Below the pieces are notes generated by a model. That model was not told the origin of the DNA, did not search any database, and worked only from the letters and a program-made list of their open reading frames with translations. The translations under genes and the position numbers were made by a program. From contig JACMRL010000038.1 of assembly GCA_014376435.1 (NCBI GenBank), positions 1 through 64,000 on the forward strand: a stretch of 64,000 nucleotides of DNA, written 5' to 3'. Shown one piece after another: positions 14,836 through 22,732 of this stretch; positions within the stretch are counted from its first letter, which is position 1, and each line of letters begins with the position of its first letter. This stretch comes from Bdellovibrio sp. Its GTDB lineage: Bacteria > Bdellovibrionota > Bdellovibrionia > Bdellovibrionales > Bdellovibrionaceae.

Positions 14836-15140
14836 ATGGCTCGGGAAAGTATTAACGCGCTTCGTATGATTATCGCTTCAGAAATGAAATCCGATCTAAA
14901 GACGAACTCGTTATTTATTTTATGAATAAACCACGCACGCATATTAAAATTCTCTATTTCGTCCGAAGTGGGTTTGCGCGGTGGTTAAAAAGACTTAGGT
15001 CGGTTCAGTTTTCTTGGCCGAGGCCACTCGATAGAGGCGAAGCTATTTTAATGAGTGCGAATGATTTGGAATTTATATTCGGCGGCGTATATATCTACCC
15101 AAGGTTTAACCCAGTTCACTTTGAAAAAATTATTTCGTAG
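14836..15140 (+). pseudogene. IS66 TnpB remnant with a frameshift
   Basis: Two adjoining frames rebuild an IS66 TnpB. The first contains INALRMIIASEMKSDLKTNSLFI and the second PRTHIKILYFVRSGFARWLKR, then FSWPRP and a complete C-terminal end. Comparison with the copy at 69-362 places a single-base deletion near 14917-14924, which creates a TGA. This copy has the C-terminus that the other lacks, while its N-terminal DMRKS motif is degraded. Not functional. Confidence 0.65.
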
Positions 15141-15427
15141 ATTTATTTTACTTCCGACGAAAAAGCTTTGAAAATTTGAAAAGAAAATGATTTTTTAAAG
15201 AATGAAAATATTCGTATTAAAGATGAGCTAGATCACACTGGCTTGGTTTATACTTAAATAATCGAAGTAAACAGTGGGACTGTAAAGCCGCTTGCGTCTG
15301 TCGCCAGACTCAGTTTGTTGAGTTAAATATTTTTTTAGATTTATAAAATTTTGACACTAAAAGCAAAAAATTTATGGTGACTGCAAATTGAGGTTCAAAA
15401 TCTTACTAGCCACCACCGACCTTCAAC

Positions 15428-15464
15428 AATCAGCTTAGCCGTTTACTTCGGTACTAAGCTGATT
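15428..15464. terminator. 11-bp inverted repeat between IS66 remnant and ice-binding gene
   Basis: AATCAGCTTAG (15428-15438) and CTAAGCTGATT (15454-15464) are exact inverted repeats with a 15-base loop. It lies 23 bases beyond the stop of the minus-strand ice-binding gene and could end transcription, although neither side has a strong T run. The rest of 15141-15487 holds no gene that I can support. Confidence 0.4.
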
Positions 15465-15487
15465 TTGAAATTCTTATGCAACTCGAC

Positions 15488-16300
15488 TTAAGGCGAAATG
15501 CTATTTTGATCCAGAGTCACGCCGGTACCCGCTAGTAAACGACCATTTATTGAAGCGCCGGTTTTCATCACAATGGCAGTTTGCGAAATAATCGTTCCTT
15601 TAAAAACGGAAGTTGTTCCAAGATCCGCGGCTGAAAAAACTTGCCAATAAATATTTTGCGGTAAAGCGCCGCCCTCAAGTATAATTTGAGTACCTGAGGC
15701 GATTGAAAGTCCCTGCGCTATTTGAAATATCCAAACATCATTCGGACCGCCGGTTAATTTCAAGGTAGAAAGAATTGAAACTGCCGTACTCCATCGATAG
15801 GTCGCAGGACCAAGATTAAGACCACCGATTAGCCCTGTCGCCAATTCTGTATAGTCGGGGGCTCGGCCCGCTGCATCCGTGTAAGCAGTTCCTTTATCAC
15901 CGATTGCTGCCGTCAAAGTAACGGGCGCTGTTACAACGCAAGGAGCTGGGCCCGCAGCATCTACGGACTGCACAACGCCCGTGATTTCAACGCAAGCAAT
16001 TCCAATTCCAGCTCCAGTCGCTGGACTTAAACCAACATTGCCCGTGATCGCTGATGTGGGAACGTCAGTGATTGCAGATTGCGCAAGAATGATGTAATTA
16101 CCTGCAGAATTTAAATTAACTGGTGCAGGGCCTCTTCCTGCGCCGCCCAATCCCGTACCAACCCCTGCCGACGTGGCTGCTGGAAAAGAAGCGCCACTGC
16201 CGCCTTTACTGCAGCCCAAAAAAACAGTGATCGGAAGAATTAGAAAAGCAACACCCGCCGCTTTTTTAAAAATTGTTTCGCAGACTTTTAATTTTTTCAT
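15488..16300 (-). CDS. Ice-binding-family (DUF3494) lipoprotein
   Basis: The N-terminus (hydrophobic, ending VFLGC) is a lipoprotein signal with the lipid-carrying Cys near residue 30, followed by a Gly/Ser-rich linker. From about residue 65 it matches the DUF3494 ice-binding fold: ILAQSAITDVPTSAITGNVG, SPATGAGIG, LATGLIGGLNLGPATYRW, VWIFQIA, LPQNIYWQV and ASINGRLLAGTGVTL. Such proteins form a beta-solenoid that in characterised members binds ice, though others act as adhesins. Length (270 aa) is usual. It would be outer-membrane anchored, unless retained at the inner membrane. It stands alone and may have been acquired by transfer. Confidence 0.85.
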   Translation of the reverse strand: MKKLKVCETIFKKAAGVAFLILPITVFLGCSKGGSGASFPAATSAGVGTGLGGAGRGPAPVNLNSAGNYIILAQSAITDVPTSAITGNVGLSPATGAGIGIACVEITGVVQSVDAAGPAPCVVTAPVTLTAAIGDKGTAYTDAAGRAPDYTELATGLIGGLNLGPATYRWSTAVSILSTLKLTGGPNDVWIFQIAQGLSIASGTQIILEGGALPQNIYWQVFSAADLGTTSVFKGTIISQTAIVMKTGASINGRLLAGTGVTLDQNSISP

Positions 16301-16530
16301 TGGATCCTTTGTTTTCGCGAACTAGGGAATACTAGTTCAGTTCTTAACGATAGGCTGAACAATTCGGATTGCAACACTAAAGTAATTTAGCGGCTAGACC
16401 TAAAACGAGATGGGGAAACTTGACCCAGAAAATTACCTGATGGTGTATGTACGGTAACCTATGAACCAGGCTACAATTTTTTAGTAATTAGCGCAGTTCA
16501 TTTTGTAAACTCCTTTAACCTATTTACGTT

Positions 16531-16785
16531 TTAGTCTTTTTTAAATAAAGCATCTGTCCAGCTAAGCATATCCTGTTGATAATGCTGCTGATAGAAAGTA
16601 ACAAGTTTATCCGTATTGGCGCCAATATCAAAAACAACGGGGTCAGGTTTATATGTTAAAATAAAGTTGATATCTTTAAACGGATCACGACCAATTTTTG
16701 TATTTAGCTTTTGAAAATCATAACCTAAATAAAAAAATAATTTTTTAAGTCGAAAATAAGTAAAATCTTTAAACCAAATTATCAT
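16531..16785 (-). pseudogene. FkbM-family methyltransferase fragment
   Basis: The 84 residues resemble the N-terminal region of FkbM-type SAM methyltransferases: a basic hydrophobic start, DPFKDINFILTYKPD, and PVVFDIGAN, the SAM-binding loop. Normally 150 or more further residues follow, but here the frame ends 35 residues later in unrelated sequence. It is most likely a decayed gene. An upstream methyltransferase gene (16879) lies in the same orientation. Confidence 0.4.
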
Positions 16786-16878
16786 AGAGTATCATCCAGA
16801 ACAATCGTTCCACGGCCCCCACAAATGTCAAAACCTTCAAAGCGCTTTGACTTACGTATATAAAATAGGATGAGTTCG

Positions 16879-17385
16879 CTAAAAAATTCGATCTAAAATA
16901 AAAAGACTGCGCTGAATATTTTTTTCAACAATTTTTATTTCAGATTTCAGATCGTATTGATTCATATTTAAAGAATTTTTAATCAATTCAATCAGTTTCG
17001 CTTCGTCCCGGTGCGGACCAAGAATAAGTCGGTCTGCGTTTAGAAAATTGTTTTTTGATAAGCCGTTCAATATTTCGAAGGCGGTAAAGCCTCCGACTCC
17101 GGTAATGCAGAGGGTTCCGGTTACGTGGGTTTCGATGTTTTGCCCGGCAGTGCAGATGAAGTAAGCTTTTGATGTAGAATCAGTTTTAAATACGAATTTT
17201 TGAAATTTACTTTTTAACTTTTCCATTATCGTATGTACGCGATCAACAAAATAAATATCTGAAAAATTCGTGCTTTTATAGGCGGCCGTTCCAAGGTAGC
17301 CGTGGTCACAACAGATGTCCCAGACGTCTTTTTGCTGGATTAGGTTTTGGTATACAATAGTTAAGCGTTCCGACAGTCTAATCAT
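16879..17385 (-). CDS. TrmK-like tRNA (adenine22-N1)-methyltransferase family
   Basis: This 168-residue protein follows the COG2384/TrmK pattern: LSERLTIVYQ at the start, WDICCDHGYLG for the SAM-binding motif, TAGQNIE, ITGVGGFTAFEIL and RLILGPHRDEAKLIELI. The family methylates N1 of A22 in tRNA. It is shorter than typical TrmK (about 220-230 residues), mainly through a missing C-terminal helical domain, so its substrate is uncertain. The ATG lies close to the divergent MAPEG gene. Confidence 0.65.
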   Translation of the reverse strand: MIRLSERLTIVYQNLIQQKDVWDICCDHGYLGTAAYKSTNFSDIYFVDRVHTIMEKLKSKFQKFVFKTDSTSKAYFICTAGQNIETHVTGTLCITGVGGFTAFEILNGLSKNNFLNADRLILGPHRDEAKLIELIKNSLNMNQYDLKSEIKIVEKNIQRSLFILDRIF

Positions 17386-17519
17386 CTAATTTAAAATCTT
17401 ATTAGAGCGGCTAATTTTTGGCAATGGACACCGTATTCAGTTGTTCAATATTAACGAAAAAATTAATATTATCTTTCCTTTACACAAACTATAGATACAA
17501 ATGTGAACTGAGAAAATAC

Positions 17520-17906
17520 ATGCTAAATATTCTTCCATATGCAGCGATTTTAACGGCACTTTTTGTAGTGCTGAGCATACGTATAATTAAATTGCGACGA
17601 ACCTTAAAAATTGGTCTTGGTGATATCGGTAACGATCAAATGCTTCGAGCAGTGCGAGTGAACGCAAATTTTGCTGAATACGTTCCCTTAAGTTTGTTAA
17701 TGATTTACTTAGTCGAAACGCAAGGTGCTTTACCAGCTTTTGTTCACACCCTAGGAATTTTACTTTTGGTGGGGAGATTTTCTCATGCTTTTGGAGTTAG
17801 CCATACAAAAGAAAATTTTAAATTTCGCGTCGTGGGGATGGCGATGACTTTTACGGTTCTACTCTTGTCAGCCACATATTTATTTTTTAAATATTTGCTA
17901 CGGTGA
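17520..17906 (+). CDS. MAPEG-family membrane protein
   Basis: I start at ATG 17520; the upstream in-frame extension to 17418 has no protein-like pattern. The 128-residue product has four hydrophobic helices and the MAPEG pattern: IGLGDIGNDQMLRAVRVNANFAEYVPLSLLMI, VHTLGILLLVGRFSHAFG and a C-terminal helix. Relatives are glutathione-dependent or leukotriene-type membrane enzymes, and bacterial members usually have uncharacterised detoxification roles. Its 3' end overlaps the end of a tiny convergent gene by a few bases. A cytosolic GST gene follows nearby. Confidence 0.8.
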   Translation: MLNILPYAAILTALFVVLSIRIIKLRRTLKIGLGDIGNDQMLRAVRVNANFAEYVPLSLLMIYLVETQGALPAFVHTLGILLLVGRFSHAFGVSHTKENFKFRVVGMAMTFTVLLLSATYLFFKYLLR

Positions 17907-18005
17907 CTTATTTTCTTCAAATTTTAATCGGAAAAATATAAAAATACCTATGAAGAAAATGCCTAGGACAAATAATCCGAAAAGAAGGATTATATCGCTA
18001 CTCAT
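17898..18005 (-). CDS. Tiny membrane protein (35 aa)
   Basis: A 35-codon frame begins at ATG 18005, overlapping the preceding gene's stop by 8 bases. It encodes one long hydrophobic helix (LLFGLFVLGIFFIGIFIFF) with a polar charged tail. The overlap, strand and hydrophobic character match the two genes just upstream, so I read all three as one operon. It also overlaps the end of the convergent MAPEG gene by 9 bases. Unrecognised. Confidence 0.4.
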   Translation of the reverse strand: MSSDIILLFGLFVLGIFFIGIFIFFRLKFEENKSP

Positions 18006-18201
18006 TGTAGCCAATCATAATTAGGCAACCTGCCGATAAAATGGATGGAACCCAGATACCGACAAAAATTCCATTGAGATTGTCACCCGTGTGAAAAAGA
18101 TAAATCGAAAATATCATCGAAAGAAAGGCTGCTGCTAATATAAACAGCTTGGCAACCAAGGTCTTTTTTTGTCTTATTCTCTTTAGATCTGATTCAGACA
18201 T
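17998..18201 (-). CDS. Small two-span membrane protein (67 aa)
   Basis: The 67 residues start with a polar basic segment, then two hydrophobic helices joined by HTGDNLNGIFVGIWVP. That linker resembles GERFGIFVGLWAP in the protein encoded just upstream, so the two look like diverged paralogues. Its start is 4 bases after the upstream stop. Function unknown. Confidence 0.5.
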   Translation of the reverse strand: MSESDLKRIRQKKTLVAKLFILAAAFLSMIFSIYLFHTGDNLNGIFVGIWVPSILSAGCLIMIGYNE

Positions 18202-18205
18202 TTAA

Positions 18206-18394
18206 TTACGCTTTTTTTTCAGAAATGCGGTCTGATAAAATAAAAAATGTCGGGGCCCACAGACCAACAAAAATTCCGAAACGCTCGCCGTGTGCTAAGT
18301 CTGGTTCTTTGGCTATGTACCAAATGGCGATAGATGCAATGATTGAGACAAAGCCAAGAACAAATAGGACTAATGATAGTTTTTCGTTTTTCAT
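18206..18394 (-). CDS. Small two-span membrane protein (62 aa), paralogue
   Basis: The first helix (LVLFVLGFVSIIASIAIWYIA) is followed by a short loop and GERFGIFVGLWAPTFFIL. It shares the GIFVGxWxP motif with the next gene, 4 bases downstream, and is the first of three co-oriented tiny membrane-protein genes. No family recognised. Confidence 0.5.
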   Translation of the reverse strand: MKNEKLSLVLFVLGFVSIIASIAIWYIAKEPDLAHGERFGIFVGLWAPTFFILSDRISEKKA

Positions 18395-18442
18395 ACTGTC
18401 AGGCTACGCTTGTCGTCAAATCAAAGCAAGATTAAAAGCAGA

Positions 18443-19111
18443 TCATAAATCAACTGGACCACCCTTTTTAATTGCTTGCTGGTAAGCAGGTCTTTTTTCA
18501 ATTTCATTCAAAAACTGATTTAAACGTGCATAATTAAAATTTTCAGCCAGCAACGACTTCGCACAATGTATAGCAAAGCCAATTTGTATATCTGCGACCG
18601 AGAACTGATTTCCCGCGAACCATTTTTCCGTTTTCAATTTTTTTTCTAAAAATTGAAGATGAAGATGAATTTGTGGATTAATATAAATTTTGTGAATGTT
18701 TTTAGAGATTTCTTTCATAATTGGTTTTACAAAAAACGGCATGGGTTGTTTAGGCATCATGTTGAAAATAAGACTTAAAACTAATAAAGGCATGAAAGAG
18801 CCTTCCGTGTAATGCATAAAATACTGATAATCTTGATACGCCGCCGACTGTGTATCTTTGGGCCGTAGTTTTCCATTACCATATTGATCAAGAATATACT
18901 CTAGAATGACCGCCGACTCTGAAATTACTTTTTTACCATCGGTGATGATCGGCGATTTGCCAAGCGGATGAATTTTAGTTAAAGCTGCCGGCGCCCGGTT
19001 CGTCTTTGAATCGCGCTCGTAAATTTTTAAGTTATAAGAAATTTGAAGTTCTTCAAGCAGCCAAAGTACCCGGTGCGATCTAGATTTTTTTAAGTGGTGA
19101 ACGGTTATCAT
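18443..19111 (-). CDS. Glutathione S-transferase
   Basis: This 222-residue protein has the thioredoxin-like GST N-domain: ITVHHLKKSRSHRVLWLLEEL at the start, HPLGKSPIITDG with the cis-Pro region, and ISESAVILEYIL, the glutathione-binding SES-like motif. The helical C-domain contains WFAGNQFSVADIQIGF, the usual N-capping motif. It is expected to be a soluble enzyme conjugating glutathione to electrophiles or acting as a peroxidase. The catalytic residue is probably Ser or Arg from KSRSHR rather than Tyr. Full length. Confidence 0.85.
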   Translation of the reverse strand: MITVHHLKKSRSHRVLWLLEELQISYNLKIYERDSKTNRAPAALTKIHPLGKSPIITDGKKVISESAVILEYILDQYGNGKLRPKDTQSAAYQDYQYFMHYTEGSFMPLLVLSLIFNMMPKQPMPFFVKPIMKEISKNIHKIYINPQIHLHLQFLEKKLKTEKWFAGNQFSVADIQIGFAIHCAKSLLAENFNYARLNQFLNEIEKRPAYQQAIKKGGPVDL

Positions 19112-19149
19112 GGATAAACCTTGCCAGGACTGTTAACGTAAGTACATGG

Positions 19150-19657
19150 CTATTTATTTTAGAGAGATGGTATGTGGTTGATCAAATGCTTGCTAACTTA
19201 AAATACGTTAGAACTCGTCTGTCAGAACTTAAATACAAAGTTGCTATTATAGCGTCGAATCAGTGGTACACGTAAACGCGATACTTTGGACGGAATGGCG
19301 GAAGATTTTATGTGTGTTGTTAACGAAAATAGTCTTATTACCGGTTTTTTGAATGGTGATACGATGGTTCACGAATTTGCACATGCAATTCATATGCATC
19401 TTTACCGCGAAGACGTCGAACTGATTCGAAAAGCTTATAATAATGCTGTGAATAAACACATCTACCACGCAAAAATTTATATGATGGAAAATAGCTTTGA
19501 ATACTGGGCCGTAGCTACGCAAATTTGGTTTGATGTAGGCTTAGGGACCACTAATTCTGAAGAAATTATGGACCGGCAGCACTTAATCGATCGAGATCCA
19601 GAGCTAGCACAATTATTGGCTACAATATATGGTCCGACCGAAATTTCGATGTTTTAA
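19150..19657 (+). pseudogene. Metallopeptidase remnant with HEFAH motif
   Basis: Two frames make one protein-like sequence. The first (about 19150-19280) reads VVDQMLANLKYVRTRLSE and KVAIIASNQWY, then stops. The second continues SGTRKRDTLDGMAEDF, NENSLI, TMVHEFAHAIH, ENSFEYWAVATQIWFD to 19657. The HExxH pair and downstream FEYWA Glu match secreted zinc peptidases of the lethal-factor-like type. A deletion and frameshift near 19250-19290 separate the parts, and there is no signal peptide. It abuts the helicase gene. Confidence 0.5.
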
Positions 19658-19679
19658 TAATCTACAAAAGCAGGCAGCT

Positions 19680-20783
19680 ATCAAAAAATTTCAAGAATTA
19701 AATTTATCTAAAGAAATCATGCAGGTTATTGCTGAAACTGGATTTACCGAAATGACCCAAGTGCAGGCTGAGTGTATTCCCGTATTATTAGCCGGGCGCG
19801 ATTTAATCGGTCAGTCAAAAACCGGCAGTGGCAAGACGGCGGCGTTTATTATTCCTATTCTGCAAAAAATTAAAATTTCAAATCGTCACCCCCAAGCTTT
19901 GATTTTGTGTCCAACCCGAGAGCTTTGTGATCAAGTTTTAAAACAAGCTCAGTTATTTTCAAAATACCTACGTGATTTTAAAATAGCCCAGTTGATTGGC
20001 GGCCGGCCCATGGATGAGCAAACCAAAGCGCTTCATCAGGGAGTACATCTAATCGTCGGAACTCCGGGTAGAACTTTAGAACATTTTAAAAATCTAAATT
20101 TCAAATTACAAAATTTAAAAATGATTGTTTTGGATGAAGCGGATCGACTGTTGGATGATGCGTTCGCAGAAGAGATAACTTCACTGATGGATTTATTACC
20201 ATCAGACAGACAAAGTATTTTCTTTTCGGCCACATTTCCTGAAGTGATGAACGATTTAAGTCACAAGTATCAAAAAAATCCTGAAAGAATCACGATAAAA
20301 GAAACCGAAGTAAGCAAATTACAAATTGAACAATTCATTTACGCGGCTGAAAAACCGCAAAAAATGGAAACTTTAATGCAAATTCTGAAAGATCACCCCT
20401 CAAAGTGTACCTTGATCTTTTGCCGGACTAAACTAGCGGTTGATGAAATTGGCAAAAAATTAAAGCACGAAAACCTCGTTTGCGAAGTTTTGCACGCAGA
20501 TTTAAAACAAGTAAATCGTGATGAGGTTACGCGTGCGTTCAGAGACGGAAAATTGCAGGTTCTAGTGGCGACTGATGTCGCTGCGCGTGGGATAGATATT
20601 GATATTTTACAGCTGGTTATTAATTTTGATTTACCCTCAAATGTAGAAACGTATATTCATCGTATTGGTCGTACGGGTCGTGCAGGGCGTACGGGCCAAG
20701 CTGTATCGATTGCGACAGAATACGAGTCTACGCTAGTGAACCAGATCGAGGCGGCTACGGGCGTAAAGATGACTTTTTTATAG
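19680..20783 (+). CDS. DEAD-box RNA helicase
   Basis: All core motifs are present: SKTGSGKT (I), PTREL (Ia), VGTPGR (Ib), VLDEADRLLD (II), FFSATFP (III), LIFCRTK (IV), TDVAARGIDID (V) and HRIGRTGRAG (VI). It is a minimal helicase without a C-terminal extension, probably acting in ribosome assembly or mRNA turnover. The conserved start (KKFQELNLSKEI) is preceded not by ATG but by ATC at 19680, with AGG 5 bases upstream. The only canonical in-frame start, ATG 19629, would add residues unlike the family and overlap the preceding pseudogene. The start is therefore unsettled. Confidence 0.9.
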   Translation: MKKFQELNLSKEIMQVIAETGFTEMTQVQAECIPVLLAGRDLIGQSKTGSGKTAAFIIPILQKIKISNRHPQALILCPTRELCDQVLKQAQLFSKYLRDFKIAQLIGGRPMDEQTKALHQGVHLIVGTPGRTLEHFKNLNFKLQNLKMIVLDEADRLLDDAFAEEITSLMDLLPSDRQSIFFSATFPEVMNDLSHKYQKNPERITIKETEVSKLQIEQFIYAAEKPQKMETLMQILKDHPSKCTLIFCRTKLAVDEIGKKLKHENLVCEVLHADLKQVNRDEVTRAFRDGKLQVLVATDVAARGIDIDILQLVINFDLPSNVETYIHRIGRTGRAGRTGQAVSIATEYESTLVNQIEAATGVKMTFL

Positions 20784-20862
20784 TTTACATAAGGCTTAGT
20801 ATTTGTAATTGTTGAGTCAAATTTAAGAAAACTTTTATTGCCAAATTTCAAAGCAGGTTGTT

Positions 20863-21918
20863 ATCAATACTCAATTACAAAATTTACAGTCCGAAGCGGT
20901 CATTGCGGCTACTTCATTTACGATTCCGCAGTATCAAAAAGAATTAAGAAAGCATCTGCCTGCAGATATTCTTCGCCGTACTCCGTGGAGACTTTTATAC
21001 CCAGTTGTTTTTATTAGTTTAAATTTAAGTTTAATTTTTGCAGTTTTAACTTTGGATTTACCTTGGTTCGTAAAATTAGTCGCGGGTGTTTTGATAGGAG
21101 TGGCTAATACCGGTTTAGGTTTTTTCGCTCATGAGGCCATGCATGGGGTGATCGTAAAAAATAAGATTTTTCAAGATGTATTGGGTTTTATTGGATTTGG
21201 TTTGTTTTTTATCTCGCCAACTTACTGGAGATACTGGCACAACTATCTTCACCATGGTCATACGCAACTTTTAATTCAAGATCCAGACGCTTTTCCACCC
21301 ATTGGAATCTACCGAAGAAGTAAATTTATGCGTTTTGTTTTTGAATTGAGTCCGGGTTCTGGACGCGCAGTTAGTTTTCTTTACTTTTTTTACTGGTTTA
21401 GTTTTCAAGCGATTTTAAATCAGTCAGTGATGCGTTTTGGAAATAAAATGTGGGAAAAGATGAATCACCGCCGAGTCACCGCAGAATTTGCGTTGATTCT
21501 GATTAGCATGGGTGGATACTTTTACCTGATCGGCTTAGCAAATATTCTGTGGTTAGCCGTTATTCCATTTTTGGTGCAAAACTACGGAGCGATGAGCTAC
21601 ATCTCGACCAATCATAACTTAAGCCCATTAACCCGAACGAATGATCCTCTAGATAATTCTTTAACGGTAACGAATCACCCCATTTTAGAATTTATTTATT
21701 TAAATTTTGGATATCACGTGGAACACCATATTTTTCCGACGATGTCTCCATACCATGCCAAAAAAGTACATGCGGTATTGAAACAGCAGTACGGTGATCG
21801 TTATCATCATATGCCAAAAGCTAAGGCGGTAAAGCGCCTTTATCAAACACCGCGAATTTATAAAGGCACAGATCTTTTAATTCATCCGAAGACTTTAAAA
21901 ACTTACCCGACTTTGTGA
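20863..21918 (+). CDS. Membrane fatty-acid desaturase
   Basis: The protein has hydrophobic helices and the three desaturase His boxes: HEAMH, HNYLHHGH and HVEHH, which hold the di-iron centre. It should introduce a double bond into membrane acyl chains. A canonical start exists only at TTG 21052, inside the first helix. The open frame continues upstream with protein-like sequence (IPQYQKELRKHLPADILRRTPW) to ATC 20863, which has AGG 5 bases before it, the same arrangement as the helicase gene. It precedes a phosphatidylserine decarboxylase, suggesting a lipid operon. Confidence 0.85.
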   Translation: MNTQLQNLQSEAVIAATSFTIPQYQKELRKHLPADILRRTPWRLLYPVVFISLNLSLIFAVLTLDLPWFVKLVAGVLIGVANTGLGFFAHEAMHGVIVKNKIFQDVLGFIGFGLFFISPTYWRYWHNYLHHGHTQLLIQDPDAFPPIGIYRRSKFMRFVFELSPGSGRAVSFLYFFYWFSFQAILNQSVMRFGNKMWEKMNHRRVTAEFALILISMGGYFYLIGLANILWLAVIPFLVQNYGAMSYISTNHNLSPLTRTNDPLDNSLTVTNHPILEFIYLNFGYHVEHHIFPTMSPYHAKKVHAVLKQQYGDRYHHMPKAKAVKRLYQTPRIYKGTDLLIHPKTLKTYPTL

Positions 21919-21928
21919 CAATAATTGA

Positions 21929-22729
21929 ATGAAGCTGATTACCCGTCTTAATAAATATTTTGCCCAATTTTTTTGGAATTTACTTCCGGCGACAATTCAG
22001 AAGACAGTTTCTTTTATTTGGTCGATTGTTTATAAAACTAAGTTTTCAAAAGTATTTATTGGACCGTTTGCAGTCAGATATCGAATCAGCGCCGAAGAAA
22101 TGAAAAAATTTAGTCCCGCGTCGGGAAAAAATGAATACCAAAGTTTTCAAGATTTTTTTACTCGTCGATTGCGTAAAGTGTTTCAACCTTTGCACGAATC
22201 TATTTCGCCGTGTGAAGGCCTGGTTTGCGAAACTGGTATCATTTCTGAGTTGAAATTAGTAAATGTGAAGGGGCGCAATTTTTCGGTGCGTAATATTTTT
22301 GGTCGAATCGGCAATCAGATTCCTGGTTCTCATTTTTTTATAAATATTTTTTTACATAATCATAATTATCATCGCTTTCATTCTCCAGTTCAGGGAGTTA
22401 TAAAATCGATTCAGAAAATACCTGGGCAGCTTAATTTTTTAAGACCGTGGCTTTATTTGAATCGTCAAGTTTCTGAACCGGCATTTGTGAATGAGAGATT
22501 GGTTGTAGAAATTGAAAGCGCTAATCAGGAGCGTTGGTTTTTATCTTTTGTGGGCGGCATGGGTGTGGGGCAGATTAAAATTTATGAGCACCTTACGCCT
22601 GGTGCATTACTTCAATGCGGCGAAGAAATGGGTCTATTTTTGTTGGGGTCTACGTGCTGTTTAGCTGTTCCTCGTAAAAAATCAGAATATAAGTTTTTAT
22701 CTAAGATAAATTTAGGCGATTCGCTATAA
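21929..22729 (+). CDS. psd: Phosphatidylserine decarboxylase
   Basis: This 266-residue protein matches the Psd proenzyme. FQDFFTRRL lies near residue 70, HNHNYHRFHSPVQG in the middle holds the family's His-rich segment, and LLGST near 239-242 is the self-cleavage site that makes the pyruvoyl group. It converts phosphatidylserine to phosphatidylethanolamine at the inner membrane. It follows the desaturase gene by 10 bases, so membrane-lipid genes are grouped here. It converges with the rRNA methyltransferase gene. Confidence 0.9.
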   Translation: MKLITRLNKYFAQFFWNLLPATIQKTVSFIWSIVYKTKFSKVFIGPFAVRYRISAEEMKKFSPASGKNEYQSFQDFFTRRLRKVFQPLHESISPCEGLVCETGIISELKLVNVKGRNFSVRNIFGRIGNQIPGSHFFINIFLHNHNYHRFHSPVQGVIKSIQKIPGQLNFLRPWLYLNRQVSEPAFVNERLVVEIESANQERWFLSFVGGMGVGQIKIYEHLTPGALLQCGEEMGLFLLGSTCCLAVPRKKSEYKFLSKINLGDSL

Positions 22730-22732
22730 GGT

